NCBI GenBank assembly: GCA_030035585.1
Contig: CM057463.1
Coordinates: 141,578,736 to 141,642,735, forward strand
Source: Dugong dugon
Taxonomy: Eukaryota > Chordata > Mammalia > Sirenia > Dugongidae
DNA: 64,000 nucleotides
Reading direction: 5' to 3'
This document shows positions 46,701 to 60,160 of the stretch, one piece after another. The notes under the pieces were generated by a model, which had not been told where the DNA came from, did no database searches, and saw nothing but the letters and a program-made list of their open reading frames with translations. Position 1 is the stretch's first letter. Every line of letters begins with the position of its first letter. Both the position numbers and the translations under genes were made by a program.

Positions 46701-47860
46701 AGGAGAAGTACGGTTTTGCCTCGTTAGCCTTCCAGAATGGGAGAAACGCGGTTTCTCTTCTCCTTTAGCGATACCGTGTGTAAAGCCCTATTCTCAGCTT
46801 CGCAGCACAGAATGCCTCGAGGAATGCTGGAAAGTCTGAACGGCTTCAACTACTTGAAAGGGAGAAAAGTCATACGCTTTATCCACGTAGACAATGCACA
46901 GGCAACTTTCTTAGGCATGTAACCCAGAGGGACTTTCCAACACAAAAAGTGAATCGTGCTCCGTTCCTCCCCAGACTGAGAGCAACAAGCTCTGGCTTTC
47001 TCTTTCAGGCAGGGAAGAAGCTACATGCTCGTGTTAGGCACACAAGCTTTAGTCAGCAAATCTGAACCTCTTCTATTGTCCTCTAGCTGTCTACCTGTCT
47101 GGCTTTGAAAGCCAACAGTACCTTCATTCCCTGGTACGCAAACTTCCCTTAGAAACCCAGAGGTTACAAATACTTGCTGGGCCTGCACTCTCCAGCCTTC
47201 TCCCACTCAGAGAACATTGGCGAAAGCAGCTTTGCTGGGCGGACTCTTTCCTCTAAGAAAACTGAAAACTTAAGTAGATTCAGTTAAGCAGCTTGAAGGA
47301 GAACCTTGTATTTTCCTATCTCTTTCATGTGGTGAATGGGGAACTTAGAATTGCTGGTAACAAAGTTTCTACTCAGCACAACTACGGTTTTGCCTTCTTC
47401 GCGTTCCAGAATGGGAGAAACGCGGTTTCCTTCTCCTTTAGCGGTACCGTCTGTAAAGCCCTAATCTCAGCTTCGCAGCGCAGAATGCCTCCCGGATTGA
47501 TGGAAAGTCTGAACGGCTTCAACTACTTGAAAGGGAGAAAAGTCATACGCTTTATTCAGGTAGACAATGCACAGGCAACTTTCTTAGGCATGTAACCCAG
47601 AGGGACTTTCCAACACAGAAAGTGGATCGTGCTCCGTTCCTCCCCAGACTGAGAGCAACAAGCTCTTGCTTTCTCTTTCAGGCAGGGAAGAAGCTACCGG
47701 CTCCTGTAAAGCATACAAGCTTTAGTCAGCAAAACTGAACCTCTTCTGCTGTCCTCTAGCTGAAGGCAGACAATCTGCCTGTTTGGCTTTGAAAGCCAGT
47801 AATACCTTCATTCCCTGGTATGCGAAATTCCCTTGGAAATCCAGGGGATTCAAATACTTG
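43768..47860 (+). repeat. HOR derivative A2-B-C-D-C-D (6-mer, 4,093 bp)
   Basis: Monomers start at 43768 (A2), 44454 (B), 45143 (C), 45818 (D), 46502 (C) and 47177 (D). The length is the 12-mer minus exactly E-F-G-H-I-J (4,114 bp). Both D monomers carry a private GCTGGTAAC (45998 and 47357) where others have GCTGCTAAC. The second C has CACAAAAAGTG near 46941. Confidence 0.94.
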
Positions 47861-50800
47861 CTAGGCCTGCACTCTCCAGCCTTCTCCCACTCAGGGAACA
47901 TTGGAGAAAGCAGCTTGTGCTGGGCAGACTCTTTCTTGTAACAAAACTGAAAACTTAAGTAGATTCAGTTAAGCAGCTTGAAGGAGAAGGCTGTCTTTTG
48001 CTTTCTCTTTCATATGGTGAATAGGAAACTAAAACTCACTGCTAACAAATGTTTTACTCAGGAGAAGTACGGTTTTGCCTCGTTAGCCTTCCAGAATGGG
48101 AGAAACGCGGTTTCTCTTCTCCTTTAGCGATACCGTGTGTAAAGCCCTATTCTCAGCTTCGCAGCACAGAATGCCTCGAGGAATGCTGGAATGTCTGAAC
48201 GGCTTCAACTACTTGAAAGGGAGAAAAGTCATACGCTTTATCCACGTAGACAATGCACAGGCAACTTTCTTAGGCATGTAACACAGAGGGACTTTCCAAC
48301 ACAGAAAGTGAATCGTGCTCCGTTCCTCCCCAGACTGAGAGCAACAAGCTCTTGCTTTCTCTTTCAGGCAGGGAAGAAGCTACATGCTCGTGTTAGGCAC
48401 ACAAGCTATAGTCAGCAAATCTGAACCTCTTCTATTGTCCTCTAGCTGAAGGCACACAATCTACCTGTCTGGCTTTGAAAGCCAACAGTACCATCATTCC
48501 CTGGCATGCAAACTTCCCTTAGAAACCCAGGGGATACAAATACTTGCTGGGCCTGCACCGTCCAGCCTTCTCCCACTCAGAGAACATTGGAGAAAGCAGC
48601 TTTGCTGGGCGGACTCTTTCCTCTAAGAAAACTGAAAACTTAAGTAGATTCAGTTAAGCAGCTTGAAGGAGAACGCTGTATTTTCCTATGTCTTTCATGT
48701 GGTGAATGGGGAACTTACAATTGCTGCTAACAAAATTTCTACTCAGCACAACTACGGTTTTGCCTCCTTCGCGTTCCAGAATGGGATAAACGCGGTTTCT
48801 CTTCTCCTTTAGCGATACCGTGTGTAAAGCCCTATTCTCAGCTTCGCAGCACAGAATGCCTCGAGGAATGCATGCTGGAAAGTCTGAACGGCTTCAACTA
48901 CTTGAAAGGGAGAAAAGTCATACGCTTTATCCAGGTAGACAATGCACAGGCAACTTTCTTAGGCATGTAACACAGAGGGACTTTCCAACACAGAAAGTGA
49001 ATCGTGCTCCGTTCCTCCCCAGACTGAGAGCAACAAGCTCTTGCATTCTCTTTCAGGCAGGGAAGAAGCTACAGGCTCCTGTAAAGCATACAAGCTTTAG
49101 TCAGCAAAACTGAACCTCTTCTGCTGTCCTCTAGCTGAAGGCAGACAATCTGCCTGTTTGGCTTTGAAAGCCAGTAATACCTTCATTCCCTGGTATGCGA
49201 AATTCCCTTGGAAATCCAGGGGATTCAAATACTTGCTAGGCCTGCACTCTCCAGCCTTCTCCCACTCAGGGAACATTGGAGAAAGCAGCTTGTGCTGGGC
49301 AGACTCTTTCTTGTAACAAAACTGAAAACTTAAGTAGATTCAGTTAAGCAGCTTGAAGGAGAAGGCTGTCTTTTGCTTTCTCTTTCATATGGTGAATAGG
49401 AAACTAAAACTCACTGCTAACAAATGTTTTACTCAGGAGAAGTACGGTTTTGCCTCGTTAGCCTTCCAGAATGGGAGAAACGCGGTTTCTCTTCTCCTTT
49501 AGCGATACCGTGTGTAAAGCCCTATTCTCAGCTTCGCAGCACAGAATGCCTCGAGGAATGCTGGAAAGTCTGAACGGCTTCAACTACTTGAAAGGGAGAA
49601 AAGTCATACGCTTTATCCAGGTAGACAATGCACAGGCAACTTTCTTAGGCATGTAACCCAGAGGGACTTTCCAACACAGAAAGTGAATCGTGCTCCGTTC
49701 CTCCCCAGACTGAGAGCAACAAGCTCTGGCTTTCTCTTTCAGGCAGGGAAGAAGCTACATGCTCGTGTTAGGCACACAAGCTTTAGTCAGCAAATCTGAA
49801 CCTCTTCTATTGTCCTCTAGCTGTCTACCTGTCTGGCTTTGAAAGCCAACAGTACCTTCATTCCCTGGTATGCAAACTTCCCTTAGAAACCCAGAGGTTA
49901 CAAATACTTGCTGGGCCTGCACTCTCCAGCCTTCTCCCACTCAGAGAACATTGGCGAAAGCAGCTTTGCTGGGCGGACTCTTTCCTCTAAGAAAACTGAA
50001 AACTTAAGTAGATTCAGTTAAGCAGCTTGAAGGAGAACCTTGTATTTTCCTATCTCTTTCATGTGGTGAATGGGGAACTTAGAATTGCTGCTAACAAAGT
50101 TTCTACTCAGCACAACTACGGTTTTGCCTTCTTCGCGTTCCAGAATGGGAGAAACGCGGTTTCCTTCTCCTTTTGCGGTACCGTCTGTAAAGCCCTAATC
50201 TCAGCTTCGCAGCGCAGAATGCCTCCCGGATTGATGGAAAGTCTGAACGGCTTCAACTACTTGAAAGGGAGAAATGTCATACGCTTTATTCAGGTAGACA
50301 ATGCACAGGCAACTTTCTTAGGCATGTAACCCAGAGGGACTTTCCAACACAGAAAGTGGATCGTGCTCCGTTCCTCCCCAGACTGAGAGCAACAAGCTCT
50401 TGCTTTCTCTTTCAGGCAGGGAAGAAGCTACCGGCTCCTGTAAAGCATACAAGCTTTAGTCAGCAAAACTGAACCTCTTCTGCTGTCCTCTAGCTGAAGG
50501 CAGACAATCTGCCTGTTTGGCTTTGAAAGCCAGTAATACCTTCATTCCCTGGTATGCGAAATTCCCTTGGAATTCCAGGGGATTCAAATACTTGCTAGGC
50601 CTGCACTCTCCAGCCTTCTCCCACTCAGGGAACATTGGAGAAAGCAGCTTGTGATGGGCAGACTCTTTCTTGTAACAAAACTGAAAACTTAAGTAGATTC
50701 AGTTAAGCAGCTTGAAGGAGAAGGCTGTCTTTTGCTTTCTCTTTCATATAGTGAGTAGGAAACTAAAACTCACTGCTAACAAATGTTTTACTCAGGAGAA

Positions 50801-53800
50801 GTACGGTTTTGCCTCGTTAGCCTTCCAGAAAGGGAGAAACGCGGTTTCTCTTCTCCTTTAGCGATACCGTGTGTAAAGCCCTATTCTCAGCTTCGCAGCA
50901 CAGAATGCCTCGAGGAATGCATGCTGGAAAGTCTGAACGGCTTCAACTACTTGAAAGGGAGAAAAGTCATACGCTTTATCCAGGTAGACAATGCACAGGC
51001 AACTTTCTTAGGCATGTAACCCAGAGGGACTTTCCAACACAGAAAGTGAATCGTGCTCCATTCCTCCCCAGACTGAGAGCAACAAGCTCTTGCATTCTCT
51101 TTCAGGCAGGGAAGAAGCTACAGGCTCCTGTAGAGCATACAAGCTTTAGTCAGCAAAACTGAACCTCTTCTGTTGTCCTCTAGCTGAAGTCAGACAATCT
51201 GCCTGTTTGGCTTTGAAAGCCAGTAATACCTTCATTCCCTGGTATGCGAAATTCCCTTGGAAATCCAGGAGATTCAAATACTTGCTAGGCCTGCACTCTC
51301 CAGCCTTCTCCCACTCAGAGAACGTTGGAGAAGGCAGCTTGTGCTGGGCGGACTCTTTCTTGTAACAAAACTGAAAACTTAAGTAGATTCAGTTAAGCAG
51401 CTTGAAGGAGAACGCTGTCTTTTGCTTTCTCTTTCATATGGTGAATAGGGAACTTAAACTTACTGCCAACAAAGTTTTTACTCAAGAGAATAACGCTTTG
51501 CCTCCTTCACCTTCGAGAATTGGAGAAACGCGGTTTCTCTTCTCCTTTAGCGATACCGTCTATAAAGCCCTATTCTCAGCTTCGCAGCACAGAATGAATC
51601 CTGGAATGCTGGAAACCCTGAACGTCTTCCACTGCTTGAAAGGAGAAACGTCGTACACTTTATCAAAGTAGACAATGCACAGGAACTTTCTTAGACATGT
51701 AAAACAGAGCGGTTCTCAAACACAGAAAGTGAATCGTGCTCCCTTCATCCCCAGACTGAGAGCAACAAGCTGTTGCTTTCTCTCTCAGGCAGGGAAGAAA
51801 CTACATGCTCGTGTTAAGCATACAAGCTTTAGTCAGCAAAACTGAACCTCTTCTGCTGTCCTCTAGCTGAAGGCGGAGAATCTTCCTGTTCGGCTTTGAA
51901 AGCCAGTACTACCCTCATTCCTGGAAGGCAAACTTCCCTTTGAATACCAGAGGATTCAAATACTTGTTAGGCCTGCACTCTCCAGCCTTCTCCCACTCAG
52001 AGAACATTGGAGAAAGCAGCTTGTGCTGGGCAGACTCTTTCTTGTAACAAAACTGAAAACGTAAGTAGATTCAGTTAAGCAGCTTGAAGGAGAAGGCTGT
52101 CTTTTGCTTTCTCTTTCATATGGTGAATAGGGAACTTAAACTTACTGCTAACAAAGTTTTTACTCAAGAGAATAACGCTTTGCCTCCTTCGCCTTCGAGA
52201 ATGGGAGAAACGCGGTTTCTCTTCTCCTTTAGCGATACCATCTGTAAAGCCCTATTCTCAGCTTCGCAGCACAGAATGAATCCTGGAATGCTGGAAAGCC
52301 TGTACGGCTTCAACTACTTGAAAGGGAGAAAAGTCATACGTTTATCCTGGTAGACAATGAACAGGCAACGTTCTTAGTTATGTAACACAGAGGGAATATC
52401 CAACACAGAAAGTGAATTGTGCTCCGTTCCTCCCAAGACTGAGAACGACAAGCTCTCACTTTCTCTTTCAGGCAGGGAAGAAGCTACAGGCTCCTGTAGA
52501 GCATACAAGCTTTAGTCAGCAAAACTGAACCTCTTCTGCTGTCCTCTAGCTGAAGGCAGACAATCTGCCTGTTTGGCTTTGAAAGCCAGTAATACCTTCA
52601 TTCCCTGGTATGCGAAATTCCCTTGGAAATCCAGGGGATTCAAATGCTTGCTAGGCCTGCACTCTCCAGCCTTCTCCCACTCAGAGAACATTGGAGAAAG
52701 CAGCTTGTGCTGGGCAGACACTTTCTAGTAACAAAACTGAAAACTTAAGTAGATTCAGTTAACCAGCTTGAAGGAGAAGGCTGTGTTTTGCTCTCTCTTT
52801 CATATGGTGAATAGGAAACTAAAACTTACTGCTAACAAATGTTTTACTCAGGAGAAGTACGGTTCTGCCTCCTTAGCCTTGCAGAATGGGAGAAACGCCG
52901 TTTCTCTTCTCCTTTAGCGATACCGTCTGGAAAGCGGTATTCTCAGCAGCGCAGCACAGAATGCCTCCCGGAATGCTGGAAACCCTGAACGTCTTCAACT
53001 GCTTGAAAGGGAGAAACGTCGTACACTTTATCAAAGTACACAATGCACAGGAACTTTCTTAGACATGTAAAACAGAGGGATTGTCAAGCACAGAAAGTGA
53101 GTCGTGCTCCTCTCATCCACAAACTGAGAGCAACAAGCTCTTGCTTTCTCTTTCAGGCAGAGAAGAAGCTACATGCTCGTGTTACGCACACAAGCTTTAG
53201 TCAGCAAATCTGAACCTCTTCTATTGTCCTCTAGCTGAAGGCACACAATCTACTTGTCTGGCTTTGAAAGCCAACAGTACCTTCATTCCCTGGTATGCAA
53301 ACTTCCCTTAGAAACCCAGGGGATACAAATACTTGCTGGGCCTGCACCGTCCAGCCTTCTCCAACTCAGAGAACATTGGAGAAAGCAGCTTTGCTGGGCG
53401 GACTCTTTCCTCGAACAAAACTGAAAACTTAAGTAGATTCAGTTAAGCAGCTTGAAGGAGAACCTTGTATTTTCCTATGTCTTTCATGTGGTGAATGGGG
53501 AACTTAGAATTGCTGCTAACAAATTTCTACTCAGCACAACTACGGTTTTGCCTCCTTCGCGTTCCAGAATGGGATAAACGCGGTTTCTCTTCTCTTTTAG
53601 AGATACCGTCTGTAAAGCCCTATTCTCATCTTCGCAGCACAGGATGCCTCCAGGAATGCTGGAAAGTCTGAACGGCTTCAACTACTTGAAAGGGAGAAAA
53701 GTCATACGCTTTATCCAGGTAGACAATGCACAGGCAACTTTCTTAGGCATGTAACACAGAGGGACTTTCCAACACAGAAAGTGAATCGTGCTCCGTTCCT

Positions 53801-56067
53801 CCCCAGACTGAGAGCAACAAGCTCTTGCTTTCTCTTTCAGGCAGGGAAGAATTTACATGCTCGTGTTAAGCACACAAGCTTTAGTCAGCAACACTGAACC
53901 TCTTCTGCTGTCCTCTAGCTGAAGGCAGACAATCTACGTGTTTGGCTTTGAAAGCCAGTAATATCTTCATTCCCTGGTATACAAAATTCCTATGGAAATC
54001 CAGGGGATTCAAATACTTGCTAGGCCTGCACTCTCCAGCCATCTCCCACTCAGAGAACATTGGAGAAAGCAGCTTGTGCTGGGCAGATTCTTTCTTGTAA
54101 CAAAACTGAAAACTTAAGTAGATTCAGTTAAGCAGCTTGAAGGAGAACGCTGTCTTTTGCTTTCTCTTTCATATGGTGAATAGGGAACTTAAACTTACTG
54201 CTAACAAAGTTTTTACTCAAGAGAATAATGCTTTGCCTCCTTCGCCTTCGAGAATGGGAGAAACGCGGTTTCTCTTCTCCTTTAGCGATACCGTGGGTAA
54301 AGCCCTATTCTCAGCTTCGCAGCACAGAATGCCTCGAGGAATGCATGCTGGAAAGTCTGAACGGCTTCAACTACTTGAAAGGGAGAAAAGTCATACGCTT
54401 TATCCAGGTAGACAATGCACAGGCAACTTTCTTAGGCATGTAACACAGAGGGACTTTCCAACACAGAAAGTGAATCGTGCTCCGTTCCTCCCCAGACTGA
54501 GAGCAACAAGCTCTTGCTTTCTCTTTCAGGCAGGGAAGAAGCTACAGGCTCCTGTAAAGCATACAAGCTTTAGTCAGCAAAACTGAACCTCTTCTGCTGT
54601 CCTCTAGCTGAAGGCAGACAATCTGCCTGTTTGGCTTTGAAAGCCAGTAATACCTTCATTCCCTGGTATGCGAAATTCCCTTGGAAATCCAGGGGATTCA
54701 AATACTTGCTAGGCCTGCACTCTCCAGCCTTCTCCCACTCAGGGAACATTGGAGAAAGCAGCTTGTGCTGGGCAGACTCTTTCTTGTAACAAAACTGAAA
54801 ACTTAAGTAGATTCAGTTAAGCAGCTTGAAGGAGAAGGCTGTCTTTTGCTTTCTCTTTCATATGGTGAATAGGAAACTAAAACTCACTGCTAACAAATGT
54901 TTTACTCAGGAGAAGTACGGTTTTGCCTCGTTAGCCTTCCAGAATGGGAGAAACGCGGTTTCTCTTCTCCTTTAGCGATACCGTGTGTAAAGCCCTATTC
55001 TCAGCTTCGCAGCACAGAATGCCTCGAGGAATGCTGGAAAGTCTGAACGGCTTCAACTACTTGAAAGGGAGAAAAGTCATACGCTTTATCCACGTAGACA
55101 ATGCACAGGCAACTTTCTTAGGCATGTAACCCAGAGGGACTTTCCAACACAGAAAGTGAATCGTGCTCCGTTCCTCCCCAGACTGAGAGCAACAAGCTCT
55201 GGCTTTCTCTTTCAGGCAGGGAAGAAGCTACATGCTCGTGTTAGGCACACAAGCTTTAGTCAGCAAATCTGAACCTCTTCTATTGTCCTCTAGCTGTCTA
55301 CCTGTCTGGCTTTGAAAGCCAACAGTACCTTCATTCCCTGGTACGCAAACTTCCCTTAGAAACCCAGAGGTTACAAATACTTGCTGGGCCTGCACTCTCC
55401 AGCCTTCTCCCACTCAGAGAACATTGGCGAAAGCAGCTTTGCTGGGCGGACTCTTTCCTCTAAGAAAACTGAAAACTTAAGTAGATTCAGTTAAGCAGCT
55501 TGAAGGAGAACCTTGTATTTTCCTATCTCTTTCATGTGGTGAATGGGGAACTTAGAATTGCTGCTAACAAAGTTTCTACTCAGCACAACTACGGTTTTGC
55601 CTTCTTCGCGTTCCAGAATGGGAGAAACGCGGTTTCCTTCTCCTTTAGCGGTACCGTCTGTAAAGCCCTAATCTCAGCTTCGCAGCGCAGAATGCCTCCC
55701 GGATTGATGGAAAGTCTGAACGGCTTCAACTACTTGAAAGGGAGAAAAGTCATACGCTTTATTCAGGTAGACAATGCACAGGCAACTTTCTTAGGCATGT
55801 AACCCAGAGGGACTTTCCAACACAGAAAGTGGATCGTGCTCCGTTCCTCCCCAGACTGAGAGCAACAAGCTCTTGCTTTCTCTTTCAGGCAGGGAAGAAG
55901 CTACCGGCTCCTGTAAAGCATACAAGCTTTAGTCAGCACAACTGAACCTCTTCTGCTGTCCTCTAGCTGAAGGCAGACAATCTGCCTGTTTGGCTTTGAA
56001 AGCCAGTAATACCTTCATTCCCTGGTATGCGAAATTCCCTTGGAAATCCAGGGGATTCAAATACTTG
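47861..56067 (+). repeat. Complete 12-mer HOR, copy 3 (8,207 bp)
   Basis: Starts are 47861 (A2), 48547 (B), 49236 (C), 49911 (D), 50595 (E), 51285 (F), 51967 (G), 52651 (H), 53336 (I), 54020 (J), 54709 (C) and 55384 (D), with the same lengths as copies 1 and 2. It shares the CCTTTTGCGG variant with copy 2 in its first D, so its front half is closer to copy 2. Its last part (H onward) instead shares variants with 40351-43767, such as CAGCACAACTG in the final D, so this copy is a mosaic. Confidence 0.95.
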
Positions 56068-59000
56068 CTAGGCCTGCACTCTCCAGCCTTCTCCCACTCA
56101 GGGAACATTGGAGAAAGCAGCTTGTGCTGGGCAGACTCTTTCTTGTAACAAAACTGAAAACTTAAGTAGATTCAGTTAAGCAGCTTGAAGGAGAAGGCTG
56201 TCTTTTGCTTTCTCTTTCATATGGTGAATAGGAAACTAAAACTCACTGCTAACAAATGTTTTACTCAGGAGAAGTACGGTTTTGCCTCGTTAGCCTTCCA
56301 GAATGGGAGAAACGCGGTTTCTCTTCTCCTTTAGCGATACCGTGTGTAAAGCCCTATTCTCAGCTTCGCAGCACAGAATGCCTCGAGGAATGCTGGAATG
56401 TCTGAACGGCTTCAACTACTTGAAAGGGAGAAAAGTCATACGCTTTATCCACGTAGACAATGCACAGGCAACTTTCTTAGGCATGTAACACAGAGGGACT
56501 TTCCAACACAGAAAGTGAATCGTGCTCCGTTCCTCCCCAGACTGAGAGCAACAAGCTCTTGCTTTCTCTTTCAGGCAGGGAAGAAGCTACATGCTCGTGT
56601 TAGGCACACAAGCTATAGTCAGCAAATCTGAACCTCTTCTATTGTCCTCTAGCTGAAGGCACACAATCTACCTGTCTGGCTTTGAAAGCCAACAGTACCA
56701 TCATTCCCTGGCATGCAAACTTCCCTTAGAAACCCAGGGGATACAAATACTTGCTGGGCCTGCACCGTCCAGCCTTCTCCCACTCAGAGAACATTGGAGA
56801 AAGCAGCTTTGCTGGGCGGACTCTTTCCTCTAAGAAAACTGAAAACTTAAGTAGATTCAGTTAAGCAGCTTGAAGGAGAACGCTGTATTTTCCTATGTCT
56901 TTCATGTGGTGAATGGGGAACTTACAATTGCTGCTAACAAAATTTCTACTCAGCACAACTACGGTTTTGCCTCCTTCGCGTTCCAGAATGGGATAAACGC
57001 GGTTTCTCTTCTCCTTTAGCGATACCGTGTGTAAAGCCCTATTCTCAGCTTCGCAGCACAGAATGCCTCGAGGAATGCATGCTGGAAAGTCTGAACGGCT
57101 TCAACTACTTGAAAGGGAGAAAAGTCATACGCTTTATCCAGGTAGACAATGCACAGGCAACTTTCTTAGGCATGTAACACAGAGGGACTTTCCAACACAG
57201 AAAGTGAATCGTGCTCCGTTCCTCCCCAGACTGAGAGCAACAAGCTCTTGCTTTCTCTTTCAGGCAGGGAAGAAGCTACCGGCTCCTGTAAAGCATACAA
57301 GCTTTAGTCAGCAAAACTGAACCTCTTCTGCTGTCCTCTAGCTGAAGGCAGACAATCTGCCTGTTTGGCTTTGAAAGCCAGTAATACCTTCATTCCCTGG
57401 TATGCGAAATTCCCTTGGAAATCCAGGGGATTCAAATACTTGCTAGGCCTGCACTCTCCAGCCTTCTCCCACTCAGGGAACATTGGAGAAAGCAGCTTGT
57501 GCTGGGCAGACTCTTTCTTGTAACAAAACTGAAAACTTAAGTAGATTCAGTTAAGCAGCTTGAAGGAGAAGGCTGTCTTTTGCTTTCTCTTTCATATGGT
57601 GAATAGGAAACTAAAACTCACTGCTAACAAATGTTTTACTCAGGAGAAGTACGGTTTTGCCTCGTTAGCCTTCCAGAATGGGAGAAACGCGGTTTCTCTT
57701 CTCCTTTAGCGATACCGTGTGTAAAGCCCTATTCTCAGCTTCGCAGCACAGAATGCCTCGAGGAATGCTGGAAAGTCTGAACGGCTTCAACTACTTGAAA
57801 GGGAGAAAAGTCATACGCTTTATCCACGTAGACAATGCACAGGCAACTTTCTTAGGCATGTAACCCAGAGGGACTTTCCAACACAGAAAGTGAATCGTGC
57901 TCCGTTCCTCCCCAGACTGAGAGCAACAAGCTCTGGCTTTCTCTTTCAGGCAGGGAAGAAGCTACATGCTCGTGTTAGGCACACAAGCTTTAGTCAGCAA
58001 ATCTGAACCTCTTCTATTGTCCTCTAGCTGTCTACCTGTCTGGCTTTGAAAGCCAACAGTACCTTCATTCCCTGGTACGCAAACTTCCCTTAGAAACCCA
58101 GAGGTTACAAATACTTGCTGGGCCTGCACTCTCCAGCCTTCTCCCACTCAGAGAACATTGGCGAAAGCAGCTTTGCTGGGCGGACTCTTTCCTCTAAGAA
58201 AACTGAAAACTTAAGTAGATTCAGTTAAGCAGCTTGAAGGAGAACCTTGTATTTTCCTATCTCTTTCATGTGGTGAATGGGGAACTTAGAATTGCTGCTA
58301 ACAAAGTTTCTACTCAGCACAACTACGGTTTTGCCTTCTTCGCGTTCCAGAATGGGAGAAACGCGGTTTCCTTCTCCTTTAGCGGTACCGTCTGTAAAGC
58401 CCTAATCTCAGCTTCGCAGCGCAGAATGCCTCCCGGATTGATGGAAAGTCTGAACGGCTTCAACTACTTGAAAGGGAGAAAAGTCATACGCTTTATTCAG
58501 GTAGACAATGCACAGGCAACTTTCTTAGGCATGTAACCCAGAGGGACTTTCCAACACAGAAAGTGGATCGTGCTCCGTTCCTCCCCAGACTGAGAGCAAC
58601 AAGCTCTTGCTTTCTCTTTCAGGCAGGGAAGAAGCTACCGGCTCCTGTAAAGCATACAAGCTTTAGTCAGCAAAACTGAACCTCTTCTGCTGTCCTCTAG
58701 CTGAAGGCAGACAATCTGCCTGTTTGGCTTTGAAAGCCAGTAATACCTTCATTCCCTGGTATGCGAAATTCCCTTGGAAATCCAGGGGATTCAAATACTT
58801 GCTAGGCCTGCACTCTCCAGCCTTCTCCCACTCAGGGAACATTGGAGAAAGCAGCTTGTGCTGGGCAGACTCTTTCTTGTAACAAAACTGAAAACTTAAG
58901 TAGATTCAGTTAAGCAGCTTGAAGGAGAAGGCTGTCTTTTGCTTTCTCTTTCATATGGTGAATAGGAAACTAAAACTCACTGCTAACAAATGTTTTACTC

Positions 59001-60160
59001 AGGAGAAGTACGGTTTTGCCTCGTTAGCCTTCCAGAATGGGAGAAACGCGGTTTCTCTTCTCCTTTAGCGATACCGTGTGTAAAGCCCTATTCTCAGCTT
59101 CGCAGCACAGAATGCCTCGAGGAATGCTGGAAAGTCTGAACGGCTTCAACTACTTGAAAGGGAGAAAAGTCATACGCTTTATCCACGTAGACAATGCACA
59201 GGCAACTTTCTTAGGCATGTAACCCAGAGGGACTTTCCAACACAAAAAGTGAATCGTGCTCCGTTCCTCCCCAGACTGAGAGCAACAAGCTCTGGCTTTC
59301 TCTTTCAGGCAGGGAAGAAGCTACATGCTCGTGTTAGGCACACAAGCTTTAGTCAGCAAATCTGAACCTCTTCTATTGTCCTCTAGCTGTCTACCTGTCT
59401 GGCTTTGAAAGCCAACAGTACCTTCATTCCCTGGTACGCAAACTTCCCTTAGAAACCCAGAGGTTACAAATACTTGCTGGGCCTGCACTCTCCAGCCTTC
59501 TCCCACTCAGAGAACATTGGCGAAAGCAGCTTTGCTGGGCGGACTCTTTCCTCTAAGAAAACTGAAAACTTAAGTAGATTCAGTTAAGCAGCTTGAAGGA
59601 GAACCTTGTATTTTCCTATCTCTTTCATGTGGTGAATGGGGAACTTAGAATTGCTGCTAACAAAGTTTCTACTCAGCACAACTACGGTTTTGCCTTCTTC
59701 GCGTTCCAGAATGGGAGAAACGCGGTTTCCTTCTCCTTTAGCGGTACCGTCTGTAAAGCCCTAATCTCAGCTTCGCAGCGCAGAATGCCTCCCGGATTGA
59801 TGGAAAGTCTGAACGGCTTCAACTACTTGAAAGGGAGAAAAGTCATACGCTTTATTCAGGTAGACAATGCACAGGCAACTTTCTTAGGCATGTAACCCAG
59901 AGGGACTTTCCAACACAGAAAGTGGATCGTGCTCCGTTCCTCCCCAGACTGAGAGCAACAAGCTCTTGCTTTCTCTTTCAGGCAGGGAAGAAGCTACCGG
60001 CTCCTGTAAAGCATACAAGCTTTAGTCAGCAAAACTGAACCTCTTCTGCTGTCCTCTAGCTGAAGGCAGACAATCTGCCTGTTTGGCTTTGAAAGCCAGT
60101 AATACCTTCATTCCCTGGTATGCGAAATTCCCTTGGAAATCCAGGGGATTCAAATACTTG
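56068..60160 (+). repeat. HOR derivative A2-B-C-D-C-D (6-mer, 4,093 bp)
   Basis: Monomers start at 56068 (A2), 56754 (B), 57443 (C), 58118 (D), 58802 (C) and 59477 (D). It is the copy of 43768-47860 at an offset of 12,300 bp. It shares the private CACAAAAAGTG (59245 matches 46945) but not the GCTGGTAAC variants, since both of its D monomers read GCTGCTAAC. Confidence 0.94.
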
